DNA of 64,000 nucleotides from Moraxella cuniculi DSM 21768 (GCF_900156515.1 NZ_FTNU01000007.1:41591-105590), one strand, 5' to 3'; positions 27,488 through 38,316 are shown, numbered from the stretch's first letter. The notes: generated by a model from the sequence alone, not told the origin. A program made the numbers and translations.

Positions 27488-27817
27488 GATGGCTCCAAAT
27501 AAGCTGGTGATATGATGATAACTGGCTAGCAAAAAGCACTTTTAACCAACCATCTTAAAAAATTTACCCTGATTTGTCAATTTGCTTGTGCATTTGCTGG
27601 TTGATTATTTAAGCCATTTGACACAGGCATAAAAGCGATCGGGCTATGTTCTGCTTGCAAAACAGTGGCAAATTATTAACAATTTTATTATAATAAAAAA
27701 TGAATCATGGTGTGCTGGCTATTATTTTATTTTTATAAACTTTCTTGATAGAGTTTATAATTAATAATCGCCAAATCTACCATTTAAGCATTTGCCAACT
27801 ATCAATTTAGGTAATTT
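27488..27817. other. Divergent roxA/prmB promoter region
   Basis: The 330 bases have no credible gene. Near the prmB side there is a 9-base perfect inverted repeat (27733-27760). AT-rich stretches could serve promoters on both strands; I could not assign clear -35/-10 pairs. Confidence 0.5.
27733..27760. promoter_or_regulatory. Inverted repeat upstream of prmB
   Basis: TTATAAACT (27733-27741) and AGTTTATAA (27752-27760) are perfect arms separated by 10 bases, and TATAAT overlaps the second arm (27756-27761). Operator or protein-binding palindrome is possible; no regulator can be named. Confidence 0.3.
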
Positions 27818-28966
27818 ATGACAACGCACATACCCAATGTATCCGCTCAAGAAATCACCGAAGCCAGACTTGGCGAACAAGGTGATGAGTCAGAATTTGA
27901 GTTTGACTATGCCATGAGTGAAAATGACGATTTGACACAAGCGGACATTGCTGCACTTTATGCCGAGCTTGCCGAAGCTGAGCAAGCATTGGTAACGATT
28001 CGTGATTTTATCCGCTTTGTTGTTACCAAACTGCGTCAATACGATGTGGTGGTGGCACAAGGGACAAATGACGAGTTTGCTGAAGCGGCGGCGATTGTGC
28101 TACATTCTTTGTCGCTGCAATGGTCGGCAGATGAGCAGATTTTGGATTGCAAACTCACCCCCAGCGAAAAACAAGAAGTGCTGACTTTGCTGTCAGAGCG
28201 TATCATTCAACGCAAGCCTTTGTCTTATCTGATTAATTTGGCATATTTTTGTGGCTTGCCGTTCTATGTTGATGAGCGGGTGCTGATTCCGCGTTCGCCA
28301 ATTGCCGAGCTGATTAACCAGCAATTTTATCCGTATTTTGATGTTGATGATGTCCGCAAAAATAAGTTTTTCAGCCATGGCTTGAGCGAGTCGCAATTGG
28401 CAGCCCCTGAGCGGATTTTGGATTTGTGCACAGGGTCGGGCTGTATCGCCATCGCCCTTGCCAAAGCCTTCCCCGATGCCAACATTGATGCAACCGATAT
28501 TGACAAAGACGCACTGGAAGTGGCGTGGATTAATGTTGAGCATCATGAGCTTGCCCATCAGGTCAATCTGCTTGAGTCGGATTTATTCGCCAAATTGCCT
28601 GCCGAGAATCAGTATGAGTTGATTGTCAGCAATCCACCGTATGTTGATGCAGCGGTGATGGCGGACTTGCCTCCTGAGTTTTTGCATGAGCCTGAGCACG
28701 CACTGGCAGCAGGTCAAGACGGCTTGGATTTGGTGCATCAAATCCTATACCATGCTGCTGATTATTTAACCCGTGATGGCTTGCTGGTCTGCGAAGTTGG
28801 CGACAGTGAATGGGCATTGCGTCAGGCTTATCCTGAGATACAGTTTGACTGGCTGGATTTTCAAAAGGGTGGCAGCGGCGTATTTGCCATTACCCGTGAA
28901 GAATTGCTTGAGTATCGTGAAGATTTTGCTCGTCAAGTGGCACGCGTCCAAGGGCAGCATCATTAA
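27818..28966 (+). CDS. prmB: 50S ribosomal protein L3 N5-glutamine methyltransferase
   Basis: PrmB methylates a glutamine side chain of ribosomal protein L3 using SAM. The 382-residue protein has the PrmB N-terminal region (TIRDFIRFVVTKLRQYDVV), the YFCGLPFYVDERVLIPRSPIAELI segment, SAM motif I DLCTGSGCIAIALAKAFP near 203, and the catalytic NPPY motif in IVSNPPYVDAAVMADLPPEF near 268. An acidic N-terminal extension of about 40 residues precedes the family start. AGGT six bases before the ATG supports the start. Confidence 0.95.
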   Translation: MTTHIPNVSAQEITEARLGEQGDESEFEFDYAMSENDDLTQADIAALYAELAEAEQALVTIRDFIRFVVTKLRQYDVVVAQGTNDEFAEAAAIVLHSLSLQWSADEQILDCKLTPSEKQEVLTLLSERIIQRKPLSYLINLAYFCGLPFYVDERVLIPRSPIAELINQQFYPYFDVDDVRKNKFFSHGLSESQLAAPERILDLCTGSGCIAIALAKAFPDANIDATDIDKDALEVAWINVEHHELAHQVNLLESDLFAKLPAENQYELIVSNPPYVDAAVMADLPPEFLHEPEHALAAGQDGLDLVHQILYHAADYLTRDGLLVCEVGDSEWALRQAYPEIQFDWLDFQKGGSGVFAITREELLEYREDFARQVARVQGQHH

Positions 28967-28994
28967 GCAGTTAAACCGCCAAAAGCATTTTGCA

Positions 28995-29024
28995 AAAACC
29001 GTATGTCTTCATGCGGTTTTTTAT
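28995..29024 (+). terminator. Rho-independent terminator after prmB
   Basis: AACCGTATG and CATGCGGTT pair (one G-U) around a TCTT tetraloop and are followed by TTTTTTATT, 30 bases after the prmB stop. Confidence 0.8.
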
Positions 29025-29169
29025 TGAGCTTAAATCGCTATCAGTGATAATGGATTTATAAAAGTGTTATTGTCTTAAGCAAATAACCATTTGTCATCAT
29101 AAATTACCAGTATCAACGAACGAATTGGCAGGCAGACCAATGGCAGAGCGGTAAATTTTCATTTGTATC

Positions 29170-29198
29170 ATGACTTTGGGGTGAGATTTTAGTATAAT
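29170..29198 (+). promoter_or_regulatory. Candidate promoter of the rlmN operon
   Basis: ATGACT (29170-29175) and TATAAT (29193-29198) are 17 bases apart, 45 bases before the rlmN start codon. Confidence 0.5.
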
Positions 29199-29243
29199 TG
29201 TTTGTTTTTATGAAATTTCCATTAGCCAAATTTAGCCAAGAGT

Positions 29244-30458
29244 ATGCAAGTGAATAAAATCCCTGTCATGGACATTGCCAAATCTGCCGAAATTACTGAT
29301 AAAATCAATCTTTTGGGTATGTCAAAAGATGAGCTTGCGGCATTTTTTGTCAGTATTGGTGAAAAACCGTTTCGTGCCACGCAGGTGATGAAGTGGATTT
29401 ATCAGTTTGGTGTAACGGATTTTTTTGAGATGTCAAATATTTCAAAAAAACTTCAACAACGCTTGCATGAATTGGCGTGCGTGCTGCCACCTGTGGTGCG
29501 TTATAAGGAATTTAGCCAAGATGGTACGCGAAAATGGGTATTTGAAGTGGCAGGAGGTTCGTTGGTCGAAACCGTGTTGATTCCTGCCGAAGATAATAAG
29601 CAATTTGGACGCAAGACTTTGTGCATATCATCGCAAGTGGGCTGTGCCTTAGATTGCTCATTTTGTAGTACTGGCAAACAAGGATTTGAGCGTGATTTAA
29701 CACTGAGCGAGATTATTGGTCAATTGTGGGTTGCCAATCAGTCTTATATGGACGATGTGCCAGCGACCAAGCGGCAGAATTTGGTTACCAATGTGGTGAT
29801 GATGGGCATGGGCGAGCCATTGTTAAACTATGAACCAGTGGTGGCGGCAATGTCATTGATGCTTGATGATCATGCATTTGGGTTATCCAAACGCCGTGTA
29901 ACGCTATCAACTTCGGGCATTGTGCCAAAAATGTACGACTTGGCAAAAGATATTGATGTGGCATTGGCAATCAGTCTGCACGCACCCAATGATACGCTGC
30001 GAGACGAATTGGTGCCGATTAATAAAAAATATCCCCTAAATGAGCTTATCAAGGCTGCCAAAGCCTATATTTATGATGAAAATCCACGCCACAAAAAGCA
30101 TGTAACCATTGAATATGTTATGCTGGCTGGCGTGAATGACAGCGATGAACACGCACACCAATTGGCGGCATTGCTCAAGGACTTGCCAAGCAAAATCAAT
30201 CTGATTCCATTTAATCCATTTGCTCACGCTCCTTATCAGCGTTCAAGCAATAATCGCATTCATGCTTTTAGCAATATCTTAAACCAAGCAGGGTTTGTTT
30301 GTACCATTCGCCAGACTCGCGGTGATGATATTGATGCTGCTTGTGGGCAATTGGTCGGGCAGGTGGCAGATCGTACGCGTCGTGCCAAAAAATGGCAAGA
30401 AAGTATCGAAAAACGCCAGCAAGCGATGCTGCTAGATGGTGCTGATATTGCCAAATAA
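29244..30458 (+). CDS. rlmN: Dual-specificity RNA methyltransferase RlmN
   Basis: Radical-SAM enzyme that methylates C2 of A2503 in 23S rRNA and A37 in some tRNAs. The 404-residue protein has the CxxxCxxC cluster in [19 protein letters not shown], the [10 protein letters not shown] segment, and the C-terminal catalytic Cys in [12 protein letters not shown]. The N-terminal HhH-like region is [15 protein letters not shown]. It begins the plus-strand rlmN-pilF-ispG series typical of gammaproteobacteria. Confidence 0.97.
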   Translation: MQVNKIPVMDIAKSAEITDKINLLGMSKDELAAFFVSIGEKPFRATQVMKWIYQFGVTDFFEMSNISKKLQQRLHELACVLPPVVRYKEFSQDGTRKWVFEVAGGSLVETVLIPAEDNKQFGRKTLCISSQVGCALDCSFCSTGKQGFERDLTLSEIIGQLWVANQSYMDDVPATKRQNLVTNVVMMGMGEPLLNYEPVVAAMSLMLDDHAFGLSKRRVTLSTSGIVPKMYDLAKDIDVALAISLHAPNDTLRDELVPINKKYPLNELIKAAKAYIYDENPRHKKHVTIEYVMLAGVNDSDEHAHQLAALLKDLPSKINLIPFNPFAHAPYQRSSNNRIHAFSNILNQAGFVCTIRQTRGDDIDAACGQLVGQVADRTRRAKKWQESIEKRQQAMLLDGADIAK

Positions 30459-30513
30459 TCAAAAGATTGCTAGAATGCCAAACAGAATAAATTCATGCTA
30501 AGCGAGGTGGTGG

Positions 30514-31104
30514 GTGCAAAAGATTGTCATGGTTTTGGTGATTCTTATGAGCCTATCCGCCTGCCAAAGCACACCCAGTGGCACAAATCACAACAATCAA
30601 TCGCTTGCAGTGATTTATACCGAGATTGCCGAGCAGCTGCTTGTAGCAGGTGAGATTGATGCTGCCAAAAATCAGCTGGACAGAGTGTTTAAGCTGAATA
30701 AAAACCATGCCGCTGCCTATCGTGTCTTGGCAAATATTTATCAAGCCACACAAGATGATGCATATAAGCAGCAAGCACGCACATTGTATAAAAAGGCGAT
30801 TGCTCTTAATGAAACGGATATGCAAAATTACATGGACTACGGCTTGTATTTGGTGCAGCTTGGTGAATATGACGAGGCGTTGCAGCAATTTGCCAAACCA
30901 AGCAAAGAAATTGGTTATGCAGCACGGCTGATGGCGATTGAAAACATGGCATTTATTGAATACAAAAAATTGCAAACGCTTGCCACAGCTGAGCAGCTTA
31001 ACCGAGCCAAAACCGCCTTATACCGTGCGGTGCAAGCAGGCAGTCAAAATCCTGCATTATTGGCAGCGTATCAATCCGTGAGCAATGTTGGTCTGCTTGA
31101 TTGA
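30514..31104 (+). CDS. pilF: Type IV pilus biogenesis lipoprotein PilF/PilW (TPR)
   Basis: Outer-membrane pilotin-type lipoprotein needed for PilQ secretin assembly. The 196-residue product starts with GTG, supported by GAGGTGG just upstream, and has a signal peptide with lipobox LSAC (Cys17). Tetratricopeptide repeats follow (AEQLLVAGEIDAAKNQLDRV, AAAYRVLANIYQATQDDAYK, YMDYGLYLVQLGEYDEALQQF). It is 55 bases downstream of rlmN. It is shorter than Pseudomonas PilF (~250), lacking a few C-terminal repeats. Assignment rests on TPR pattern plus conserved context. Confidence 0.85.
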   Translation: MQKIVMVLVILMSLSACQSTPSGTNHNNQSLAVIYTEIAEQLLVAGEIDAAKNQLDRVFKLNKNHAAAYRVLANIYQATQDDAYKQQARTLYKKAIALNETDMQNYMDYGLYLVQLGEYDEALQQFAKPSKEIGYAARLMAIENMAFIEYKKLQTLATAEQLNRAKTALYRAVQAGSQNPALLAAYQSVSNVGLLD

Positions 31105-31174
31105 TTATTTTGTGCAATAATCTTGGCAAGTTTTGTTTAATTTATTAAAAATTTAATTACAGTTGGTTATTTTT

Positions 31175-32290
31175 ATGTCAATCCATACGCCCATCAAACG
31201 CCGCCTGACCAAAAAAATCCATGTTGGCACCGTTGCCATCGGTGGTGATGCACCCATCAGTGTACAGAGCATGACCAATACAGATACCTGCGATGTACAG
31301 GCGACCGTTGCACAGATTCAGCGGTGTGTCGCTGCTGGGGCGGATTTGATGCGTGTTTCGACACCAACGATGGACAGCGTGGCTGCCTTTGCCGAGATAA
31401 AAAAACAAGTTTCGGTACCCTTGATTGCTGATATTCATTTTGATTATAAAATTGCTCTGGCGGTGGCAGATGCTGGGGCGGATTGTCTGCGTATCAATCC
31501 GGGAAATATCGGCAATGATGCCAAAGTTCGGGAAGTTGTTGCAGCTGCACGCCATCACAATGTACCCATTCGTATCGGCGTGAATGCAGGTTCGCTTGAA
31601 AAAGATTTGCAAAAAAAATATGGCGAACCAACAGGTGAGGCAATGTTAGAATCTGCTTTGCGTCATATTGATATTTTAGAAAAGCTAAATTTTCAAAATT
31701 ATAAAATTTCGGTCAAGGCATCAAATGTTTTCTTAACTTTAGATGCTTATCGCTTAATCTCTGCACAAATTGATAATCCGCTACACTTGGGCGTTACCGA
31801 GGCTGGTGTGTATCGCACAGGCACGGTAAAATCCGCAATTGCCCTAGGAGGCTTGTTGCTTGATGGCATTGGCGATACCATGCGTATTTCTTTGGCCGCC
31901 GAGCCCGAAGAAGAGATTAAGATTGGTTTTGATATTTTAAAATCGCTGGGCATTCGCTCAAATGGGGTGAATTTTATCGCCTGTCCAAGTTGCAGTCGCC
32001 AAGAATTTGATGTGATTAAGGTGATGAATGAGCTGGAGGCGAGACTTGAGGATATCCGAGAACCTTTGGATTTGTCAGTGATTGGCTGCAAAGTAAATGG
32101 GCCGGGCGAGGCAAAAGAAGCAGATATTGGCGTGGTGGGAGCCAATCCCAACAGCCTTGTGTACAAAAATGGCAACAAAAGCCATCTGATTGATACTAAG
32201 CAGTTGGTTGATGAGATTGAAATGATGGTGCGTGAGCGTGTCAAAAATATCCAAGAAGCCCGTGCCAATGAGATTATCCGAGTTGGTTAG
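31175..32290 (+). CDS. ispG: 4-hydroxy-3-methylbut-2-en-1-yl diphosphate synthase (flavodoxin)
   Basis: Fe-S enzyme of the MEP isoprenoid pathway. From ATG 31175 the protein is 371 residues ([10 protein letters not shown]...); an in-frame TTG at 31163 is less likely. N-terminal TIM barrel begins [22 protein letters not shown]; the 4Fe-4S ligands are in [10 protein letters not shown] and [17 protein letters not shown] near the C-terminus. It lies between pilF and the secreted unknown; no rodZ gene is found between pilF and ispG, unlike in several relatives. Confidence 0.96.
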   Translation: MSIHTPIKRRLTKKIHVGTVAIGGDAPISVQSMTNTDTCDVQATVAQIQRCVAAGADLMRVSTPTMDSVAAFAEIKKQVSVPLIADIHFDYKIALAVADAGADCLRINPGNIGNDAKVREVVAAARHHNVPIRIGVNAGSLEKDLQKKYGEPTGEAMLESALRHIDILEKLNFQNYKISVKASNVFLTLDAYRLISAQIDNPLHLGVTEAGVYRTGTVKSAIALGGLLLDGIGDTMRISLAAEPEEEIKIGFDILKSLGIRSNGVNFIACPSCSRQEFDVIKVMNELEARLEDIREPLDLSVIGCKVNGPGEAKEADIGVVGANPNSLVYKNGNKSHLIDTKQLVDEIEMMVRERVKNIQEARANEIIRVG

Positions 32291-32347
32291 TTTATGCGTG
32301 TAAGTTTTGACAGTTGCCAAAATTTACACCAATAAGGAGATTTGATA

Positions 32348-33100
32348 ATGTTAAAAGCTGCTATTTTGACTACAGGCTTGCTATTTGGCACAGCGGCATT
32401 GGCTGAAACTATCGATTGGACACCCGCCCTAGAAAGTTTAAAAAATATGTGCAACCAAGAAGCGATCTATGACAGTGATATTGACTGGTGGACTGCAGCA
32501 AATGTCCCGTATTACAAGGACAAACGCATACTTGGGAGTATGCTCTCGCCATCGGTCGTCAAATCAACCGTGCGATTTGGCAAACAGGTGCATCATCTAA
32601 AAAATGCAACCGCTTTTGGTTTGCCGATTACAAGATTTGAGCTGGACAATGGTGGCAATGGAATGCTTGATCGTGTTGAAATATTTTTTGCAAATAATGA
32701 CTTTTTAAAATTACGCTCTGAATTTTATGCCGTCAAAGATCGAGGAGATAATGCACAAACCGTTTATGCTAACGAAAAACAAGCATGGATGGAGTATTAT
32801 TATTCTCAAGGTGGCAATGGATTTTCTGATTTGGATTATCATGACGAGCTTGAGGATGATGTTGAATATCTGGGTGCAGAAGATATTGATTATGCACAAA
32901 AAGATCGGTTCTCTGAGATTGTAACCACAGGCGATGGCGACACAGATACGCTGAGCGTCTATTATGAAGCCAATGGCATGGGGCTGGCATATATGCCAGA
33001 GAATATTACAATCGATGGTGGAAATTGGCGTAGTATTAATTTGACTTTTGATAACAAAAAGAACAGCATTCGCTGTGAATACACCTATCCACCTGCCTAA
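32348..33100 (+). CDS. Secreted protein of unknown function
   Basis: I start it at ATG 32348 with AAGGAGA well placed upstream; the in-frame TTG two codons earlier has no such support. The 250-residue product has a typical Sec signal peptide ending ...GTAALA before ETID, so it is periplasmic or exported. The mature part is acidic with aromatic residues and two cysteines (NMCNQE and SIRCEYTY) that could pair. No family recognised. It is inserted between ispG and hisS, which are usually adjacent, with short gaps on both sides, and codon use looks native. Confidence 0.8.
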   Translation: MLKAAILTTGLLFGTAALAETIDWTPALESLKNMCNQEAIYDSDIDWWTAANVPYYKDKRILGSMLSPSVVKSTVRFGKQVHHLKNATAFGLPITRFELDNGGNGMLDRVEIFFANNDFLKLRSEFYAVKDRGDNAQTVYANEKQAWMEYYYSQGGNGFSDLDYHDELEDDVEYLGAEDIDYAQKDRFSEIVTTGDGDTDTLSVYYEANGMGLAYMPENITIDGGNWRSINLTFDNKKNSIRCEYTYPPA

Positions 33101-33152
33101 GCATAGGCTTTGGTAAATTTTAGATATATTAACAAAAAAAATTGAGAATATT

Positions 33153-34421
33153 ATGAGTACAATCACCGCCATTCGTGGCTTTAATGATATTTTACCCAGT
33201 CAAACTGCCGCATGGCGAGACATGGAGCAGGCATTGACAGAGGTGCTGGACAGCTACGGCTTTAGCCAAATTCGCCTGCCGCTGATTGAGCAGACGCAAT
33301 TATTCGCACGAGGCGTTGGCGAGGCGACAGACATTGTTGAAAAAGAGATGTTTGGCGTGGTGCATGGTGGCAACAAGGGTGATGATAATACATCATTGAC
33401 CTTGCGACCTGAAGGGACGGCAGGTTGTGTGCGAGCGATTATTGAGCATAATTTGACCAGAGGTGATACGCCAAAACTTTGGTACATTGGACCGATGTTT
33501 CGTTATGAACGCCCACAAAAAGGACGCTATCGCCAATTTCATCAGCTGGGCGTTGAATGCTTTGGTAGCGGTCTGCCTGATGCTGATGCGGAGCTGATTG
33601 CCATGACTTATGCCATGTGGCAAAAACTTGGCATTGCTGATGTGCTGACACTACAGTTAAATACACTGGGCGAGGCAGAGGAAAGAGCGGCGTATAAGGC
33701 AGCATTGGTTGCTTATTTGACGGAGCATTATGCACAATTGGACGAGGATTCTCAGCGTCGCCTTGAGAGTAATCCATTGCGTATTTTGGATTCCAAAGAT
33801 GCCAAAACTCAAGAAATTCTAAACAATGCCCCAAAACTTAGCGATTTTTTGGGTGCAGAGACGCTGGCACATTTTAATAAGGTGCAAGAGTATTTGACGG
33901 CACTGGGAATTAAATTTCAGATTAATGAAAAATTGGTACGCGGCTTGGATTATTATAACAAAACCGTATTTGAATGGGTAACGGACAAGCTGGGTTCGCA
34001 AGCTACTGTCTGTGGTGGCGGTCGTTATGATGGCTTGGTAGGGGTGATTAAGGCAAATCCCAACCAGTCCGAACCTGCGGTGGGCTTTGCGATGGGGCTT
34101 GAGCGATTGATGCTATTGCTTGAGGCAACACAAGTCATCACGCCACAGAGTCAGTGCGATGTATTTGTTATCGCACACCCTGATTATTATGCAGATGGGC
34201 TAAAATATGCTCATAATTTGCGTCTGAATCAGCCAACCTTGCGTGTCAAAATGGCAAGTGCCACAGGTCTAAAAGCCCAAATGAAAAAGGCGGATAAATC
34301 AGGGGCAAAATACACCGTTATTATTGCCGAAGACGAGGTGGCAAATGGGCAGCTGACCATCAAGACGATGGCGACAGCAGAGCAGGTGCGTGTGGCAATG
34401 ACGCACAAGTTTGAATTGTAG
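33153..34421 (+). CDS. hisS: Histidine--tRNA ligase
   Basis: Class II synthetase charging tRNA-His. The 422-residue protein begins [22 protein letters not shown] and contains motif 2 ([20 protein letters not shown]), the histidine-binding [16 protein letters not shown] and GGGRYDGLV, motif 3 ([12 protein letters not shown]) and a C-terminal anticodon-binding domain. Length equals E. coli HisS (424). Followed by yfgM and bamB as in E. coli. Confidence 0.98.
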   Translation: MSTITAIRGFNDILPSQTAAWRDMEQALTEVLDSYGFSQIRLPLIEQTQLFARGVGEATDIVEKEMFGVVHGGNKGDDNTSLTLRPEGTAGCVRAIIEHNLTRGDTPKLWYIGPMFRYERPQKGRYRQFHQLGVECFGSGLPDADAELIAMTYAMWQKLGIADVLTLQLNTLGEAEERAAYKAALVAYLTEHYAQLDEDSQRRLESNPLRILDSKDAKTQEILNNAPKLSDFLGAETLAHFNKVQEYLTALGIKFQINEKLVRGLDYYNKTVFEWVTDKLGSQATVCGGGRYDGLVGVIKANPNQSEPAVGFAMGLERLMLLLEATQVITPQSQCDVFVIAHPDYYADGLKYAHNLRLNQPTLRVKMASATGLKAQMKKADKSGAKYTVIIAEDEVANGQLTIKTMATAEQVRVAMTHKFEL

Positions 34422-34515
34422 CCTTGCTGGCGAATAGATTGCAAATTTCTGCATGAATTGCCACGATGTGCTATAATATGGCATATTATATATTGACAAA
34501 TCATCGAGCTTAACC

Positions 34516-35283
34516 ATGACACAAAAAAATAACGAAAACTCAGCGGATACAGCATTTGCAGATAAGCAGTCCATTAGTGCCATCAAGGCACATGGCGAAA
34601 AGATTGTTTATGCTGTGCTTGCGGTGCTTCTGATATTTTTTGGTTGGCAATATTACCAAAAAAACTATGCCAAAGTTGATACCGTAGCGGCAGATATGTA
34701 TACCAATATTGCAACTACCGATGAGCAGTTGTTGCAAGTAGCCCAAGAGGGCGACAAGACCGCCAAGGCAGAACTTGCTGGCAAGCAAGAGGCGTTGTTT
34801 GCTGATATTGATAAGCTGGTTTTGGAGCATGACAAAACAGCCTATGCTTGGCAGGCGTTGATGATTAAAGCTCGCCGTCAGGTGGCGGTCAATGATTTGC
34901 CTGCTGCTGTTACAACGCTCAATCAGGCGGTATCGGTCGCACAATTGGTTGGTGATGATGGATTGCTTGCAATGAGTAAGATTCGTTATGGTCGAGCGAT
35001 GCTAGCCAATAACGATGTTGAAGGTGCCTTGTCAATTGCAAACGAATCACTGCCTGAAGCATTTGAAGCATCACGCCAAGAACTGCTTGGTGATGTTTAT
35101 ATGGCAAAAAATGATTCAGAATCTGCCAAAAAAGCTTACAGCACTGCTTGGGAGTTGATGCGTGAGCGTCAAGAAAATCGTGCAGTTTTGGCGTTGAAAC
35201 TACAGTCTTTGGGCGTAAGAGCTGAACCAATCAAGGTATTATCCGCAGCTCCAGCAGCTCAAAATCAAACAAATCAGCAATGA
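34516..35283 (+). CDS. yfgM: YfgM-type ancillary SecYEG translocon subunit
   Basis: YfgM is a single-span inner-membrane protein with periplasmic TPR-like repeats that links SecYEG to periplasmic chaperones such as PpiD. The 255-residue product has an N-terminal cytoplasmic part, one membrane segment at about 28-47 (GEKIVYAVLAVLLIFFGWQYY), then helical repeats (LAMSKIRYGRAMLANNDVEGALS, SRQELLGDVYMAKNDSESAKKAY). Position between hisS and bamB matches the conserved order. Length is close to E. coli YfgM (206) plus a C-terminal extension. Confidence 0.88.
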   Translation: MTQKNNENSADTAFADKQSISAIKAHGEKIVYAVLAVLLIFFGWQYYQKNYAKVDTVAADMYTNIATTDEQLLQVAQEGDKTAKAELAGKQEALFADIDKLVLEHDKTAYAWQALMIKARRQVAVNDLPAAVTTLNQAVSVAQLVGDDGLLAMSKIRYGRAMLANNDVEGALSIANESLPEAFEASRQELLGDVYMAKNDSESAKKAYSTAWELMRERQENRAVLALKLQSLGVRAEPIKVLSAAPAAQNQTNQQ

Positions 35284-35398
35284 TAATTTGTCAATGATAA
35301 GCCACAAATGTTAAGTGCATTAACATATTATTTGTAAATTAATTAATCATTGGCATGCTGTCATTGATTATCGACATACAGTAAAGAAGGATTGTGCA

Positions 35399-36565
35399 AT
35401 GTATCAGACTTTTATAAAAACAGCACTGGTTGCTGGGTTGGCAATGGCTATGGCTGGCTGTGACACCAAAACAATCAAGCCTACCGAACGCAAGGCTGCC
35501 AAACTTGCCGCCATTGAAGCACCGATGAATGTATTGAGCCAAGTGTCCAGCGTGCGACTTGATTCAGGCAAGGCAAAAACAAACAAAAAAACCCAATCAA
35601 CCAGCGAGTTACAACCAGCGGTAACTGCTACAGGCTGGATTGCTGCAAGTCGCGGTGGTGTTTTGGCGGCATTTGCTGGCGGAGCAAAACTGTGGCAAGT
35701 GCAACTGGCTGATAGCGTTACTGGCGGTGTTGGTTTGGATTCTGCCGAGACATTGGCGGTGGTTGGGCTGCGTTCGGGACAAATCGTTGCTGTTGATGCC
35801 AAGACAGGGGTGCAGCGATGGACGGTAAATTTACCTTCAGCGAGCCTTTCGCCTGCTTTGGTGATTGCCGATAAGACGGTTGTTAGCACCAATAATGGCA
35901 TGGTATATGCTTTGGATAATCAAACTGGCAAGACTATTTGGCAATATGCCACTCAAGCACCAAACACCAGTGTGCGTGGTATCGCCAAGCCATTGGCATT
36001 GGATGCAGGCACGATATTAATCGGTGGTGCTGATGGTCGCATTCATGCACTGGATGCTGCAACTGGTACGCCAGTTTGGGCACGCCGCATTGGACTTGCG
36101 ATGGGAACCAGTGAGTTGGCAAAATTAAGAGATGTTGATGGTACGCCGATTGTTGTCGGCAATCATCTGTATGCCAGCAGTTACAGCGGACAGCTGATGG
36201 GTTTTGATATGACAACTGGCCGCACGATGTTTAGTAGCACTCTGCCAAGCACCACCAAGCTCACCGTTGTGTCAAATGCCATCATCGGCAGCAGTGTCAA
36301 TGGCGAGCTGGTTGCCTTTGATCGCATAACGGGTGCTAAGCTGTGGGATAATAATGAGCTAAAATATCGTGGGCTGAGCAATCCTGTTAGCTTGGGGCAG
36401 TATATTGCAGTGGCTGATAAACAAGGGGTTGTTCATATTTTGAATGCACAAGGCAAAATCATCAGCCGTGTTGATGCCAAAAGCGGTTTGACAAATCTGC
36501 AAGTGGTGCAAAATCGCCTTTATGCACAATCGGTCAATGACACAGTTCATGTTTGGCAATTTTAA
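35399..36565 (+). CDS. bamB: Outer membrane protein assembly factor BamB
   Basis: Lipoprotein of the BAM complex that inserts beta-barrel proteins. The 388-residue product has a signal peptide with lipobox MAGC (Cys21) and a beta-propeller built of repeats carrying the GxxxALDxxTGxxxW pattern: VYALDNQTGKTIWQYATQ, IHALDAATGTPVWARRIG, LMGFDMTTGRTMFSS, LVAFDRITGAKLWDNN. Located between yfgM and der as in E. coli. Confidence 0.96.
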   Translation: MYQTFIKTALVAGLAMAMAGCDTKTIKPTERKAAKLAAIEAPMNVLSQVSSVRLDSGKAKTNKKTQSTSELQPAVTATGWIAASRGGVLAAFAGGAKLWQVQLADSVTGGVGLDSAETLAVVGLRSGQIVAVDAKTGVQRWTVNLPSASLSPALVIADKTVVSTNNGMVYALDNQTGKTIWQYATQAPNTSVRGIAKPLALDAGTILIGGADGRIHALDAATGTPVWARRIGLAMGTSELAKLRDVDGTPIVVGNHLYASSYSGQLMGFDMTTGRTMFSSTLPSTTKLTVVSNAIIGSSVNGELVAFDRITGAKLWDNNELKYRGLSNPVSLGQYIAVADKQGVVHILNAQGKIISRVDAKSGLTNLQVVQNRLYAQSVNDTVHVWQF

Positions 36566-36578
36566 TAAAAATCTGCTT

Positions 36579-36616
36579 AACCTTTGTTGCTTATGCAGCA
36601 AGGGTTTTGCTATTTT
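36579..36616 (+). terminator. Probable terminator after bamB
   Basis: AACCTTTGTTGC and GCAGCAAGGGTT pair (two G-U) around TTAT, followed by TTGCTATTTTT, shortly after the bamB stop. Confidence 0.65.
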
Positions 36617-36684
36617 TAGGCGATGAAAAATCCATTTATTCTACCGATGAATTATCACACAAAAATACAAATTAAGAGAAGTGT

Positions 36685-38100
36685 ATGAGTATTAAGCCTG
36701 TTGTTGCCCTGATTGGTCGTCCGAATGTTGGCAAGTCCACGCTGTTTAATCAATTAACCAAAAGTCGTCAGGCATTGGTTGCTGATTTGGCTGGGCTGAC
36801 CAGAGACCGTCAGTATGGTGATGCTCGCTATGAAAATAAGTCATTTATTGTGATTGATACAGGCGGTATCGGCGAAATGGACGATGGCTCGGGCAGTATC
36901 GATGACTATATGGCAACTCAGTCATATACAGCCATTCATGAAGCTGATATTGTGGTGTTTGTGGTTGATGCACGAGCGGGGCTGATTGGTGCAGACAGTG
37001 AAATTGCTCAATTTTTGCACGGACTTGGCAAACCTGTATTTTTGGTCGCCAACAAGATGGACGGCGTGCATGAAGCATCATCGGCGGAGTTTTTTGCTTT
37101 GGGTTTTGGCGAGCCTTTTGCGATGGCGGCAAGTCATGGCAAGGGGGTGGCGAACTTGCTTGAGGCATTGACTGCTGATATGGCAGAAGATGAAGAGGTG
37201 GAGCTGGATAGTCAAGCCCTAAAACTTGCCATTATCGGCAGACCTAATGTTGGCAAATCAACATTGGTCAATCGTCTGCTGGGTGAAGAGCGGGTGGTGG
37301 TATTTGATATGCCCGGCACAACTCGAGACAGTATTTATATCCCCTTTGAACGAGAAGGTCGAGAGTATGTACTGATTGACACGGCTGGCGTGCGTCGTCG
37401 TGGTCGCATTGATGAAAAAGTTGAGAAATTCTCTGTTGTAAAAACCCTGCAAGCCATCAAAGACGCCAATGTCGTGGTGGTTGTAATCGATGCCAAAGAG
37501 GGGGTCGTTGATCAGGATTTGCACATGCTTGGGTATGCACTCGATGCAGGGCGTGCCATTGTGGTGGCGATTAATAAATGGGACGGACTAAGCCCAGAAC
37601 AAAAACAGATGGTAAAAATTGAAATTGACCGCAGGTTTAATTTTGTGCCATGGGTAAAAATCCACCTTATCTCGGCATTGTACGGCAATGGCGTGGGCAA
37701 TCTGTATCCATCAATTCACAAGGCGTATGACGCTTCGATGTTTAAGGTATCAACAAGCCAGCTGACGCGTATCTTGGAAGATGCTGTTGCCAACCACCCA
37801 CCACCGATGGTTGGTGGTCGCCGTATCAAGCTGCGTTATGCTCATTTGGGCGGTCATAACCCCCCTGTCATCGTTATTCATGGCAATCAGACCACTGCCT
37901 TGCCAAAATCCTATCAGCGATATTTGGAAAATATTTATCGCACGGTGTACAAGCTCGAAGGCACGCCTTTGCAAGTGGAATTTAAACAAAACGCCAATCC
38001 GTATGAAGGCAAGAAAAATCCCAAAGTGCAAAACAAAGCCCGTGCCATGCGTAACAAAAAACGCATTGCTGAATTTAAAAAACGAGATAAAAAGCGTTAA
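36685..38100 (+). CDS. der: Ribosome biogenesis GTPase Der (EngA)
   Basis: Double-domain GTPase needed for 50S subunit maturation. The 471-residue protein has two G domains, each with [10 protein letters not shown] (near 11 and 183), G2/G3 motifs ([16 protein letters not shown]) and NKxD (NKMDG, NKWDG), followed by the KH-like domain ending [11 protein letters not shown]. Length is like E. coli Der (490). Confidence 0.98.
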   Translation: MSIKPVVALIGRPNVGKSTLFNQLTKSRQALVADLAGLTRDRQYGDARYENKSFIVIDTGGIGEMDDGSGSIDDYMATQSYTAIHEADIVVFVVDARAGLIGADSEIAQFLHGLGKPVFLVANKMDGVHEASSAEFFALGFGEPFAMAASHGKGVANLLEALTADMAEDEEVELDSQALKLAIIGRPNVGKSTLVNRLLGEERVVVFDMPGTTRDSIYIPFEREGREYVLIDTAGVRRRGRIDEKVEKFSVVKTLQAIKDANVVVVVIDAKEGVVDQDLHMLGYALDAGRAIVVAINKWDGLSPEQKQMVKIEIDRRFNFVPWVKIHLISALYGNGVGNLYPSIHKAYDASMFKVSTSQLTRILEDAVANHPPPMVGGRRIKLRYAHLGGHNPPVIVIHGNQTTALPKSYQRYLENIYRTVYKLEGTPLQVEFKQNANPYEGKKNPKVQNKARAMRNKKRIAEFKKRDKKR

Positions 38101-38151
38101 ATTATCTCAAAGGAATTGACGCAGTATTAACTGTTGGTGTTAATGATGTCG

Positions 38152-38185
38152 CTTGGGTGATAAAGTCGTGGCTTTGTCGCCCAAG
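38152..38185. other. 14-base-pair stem-loop after der
   Basis: CTTGGGTGATAAAG (38152-38165) and CTTTGTCGCCCAAG (38172-38185) pair fully with two G-U pairs around a six-base loop. No T-run follows, so it is not a standard terminator; it may act in mRNA 3'-end protection. Confidence 0.4.
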
Positions 38186-38316
38186 GTATTAAGAAATGGC
38201 AGTGTCAAAATTGCTTGGCATTAATTCATTATCACGCCTTAAAAATTCCTGTAGATAATGCAAATAAGCATTACCATGGATAAGATTGTTTTGATAACAA
38301 CAAGGAAAAAGTGCTT

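Noticed and set aside
35051..35062. CTGCCTGAA in yfgM resembling a DNA uptake sequence
   Set aside because: Only 9 of 12 positions match, and it is explained by codons for Leu-Pro-Glu.
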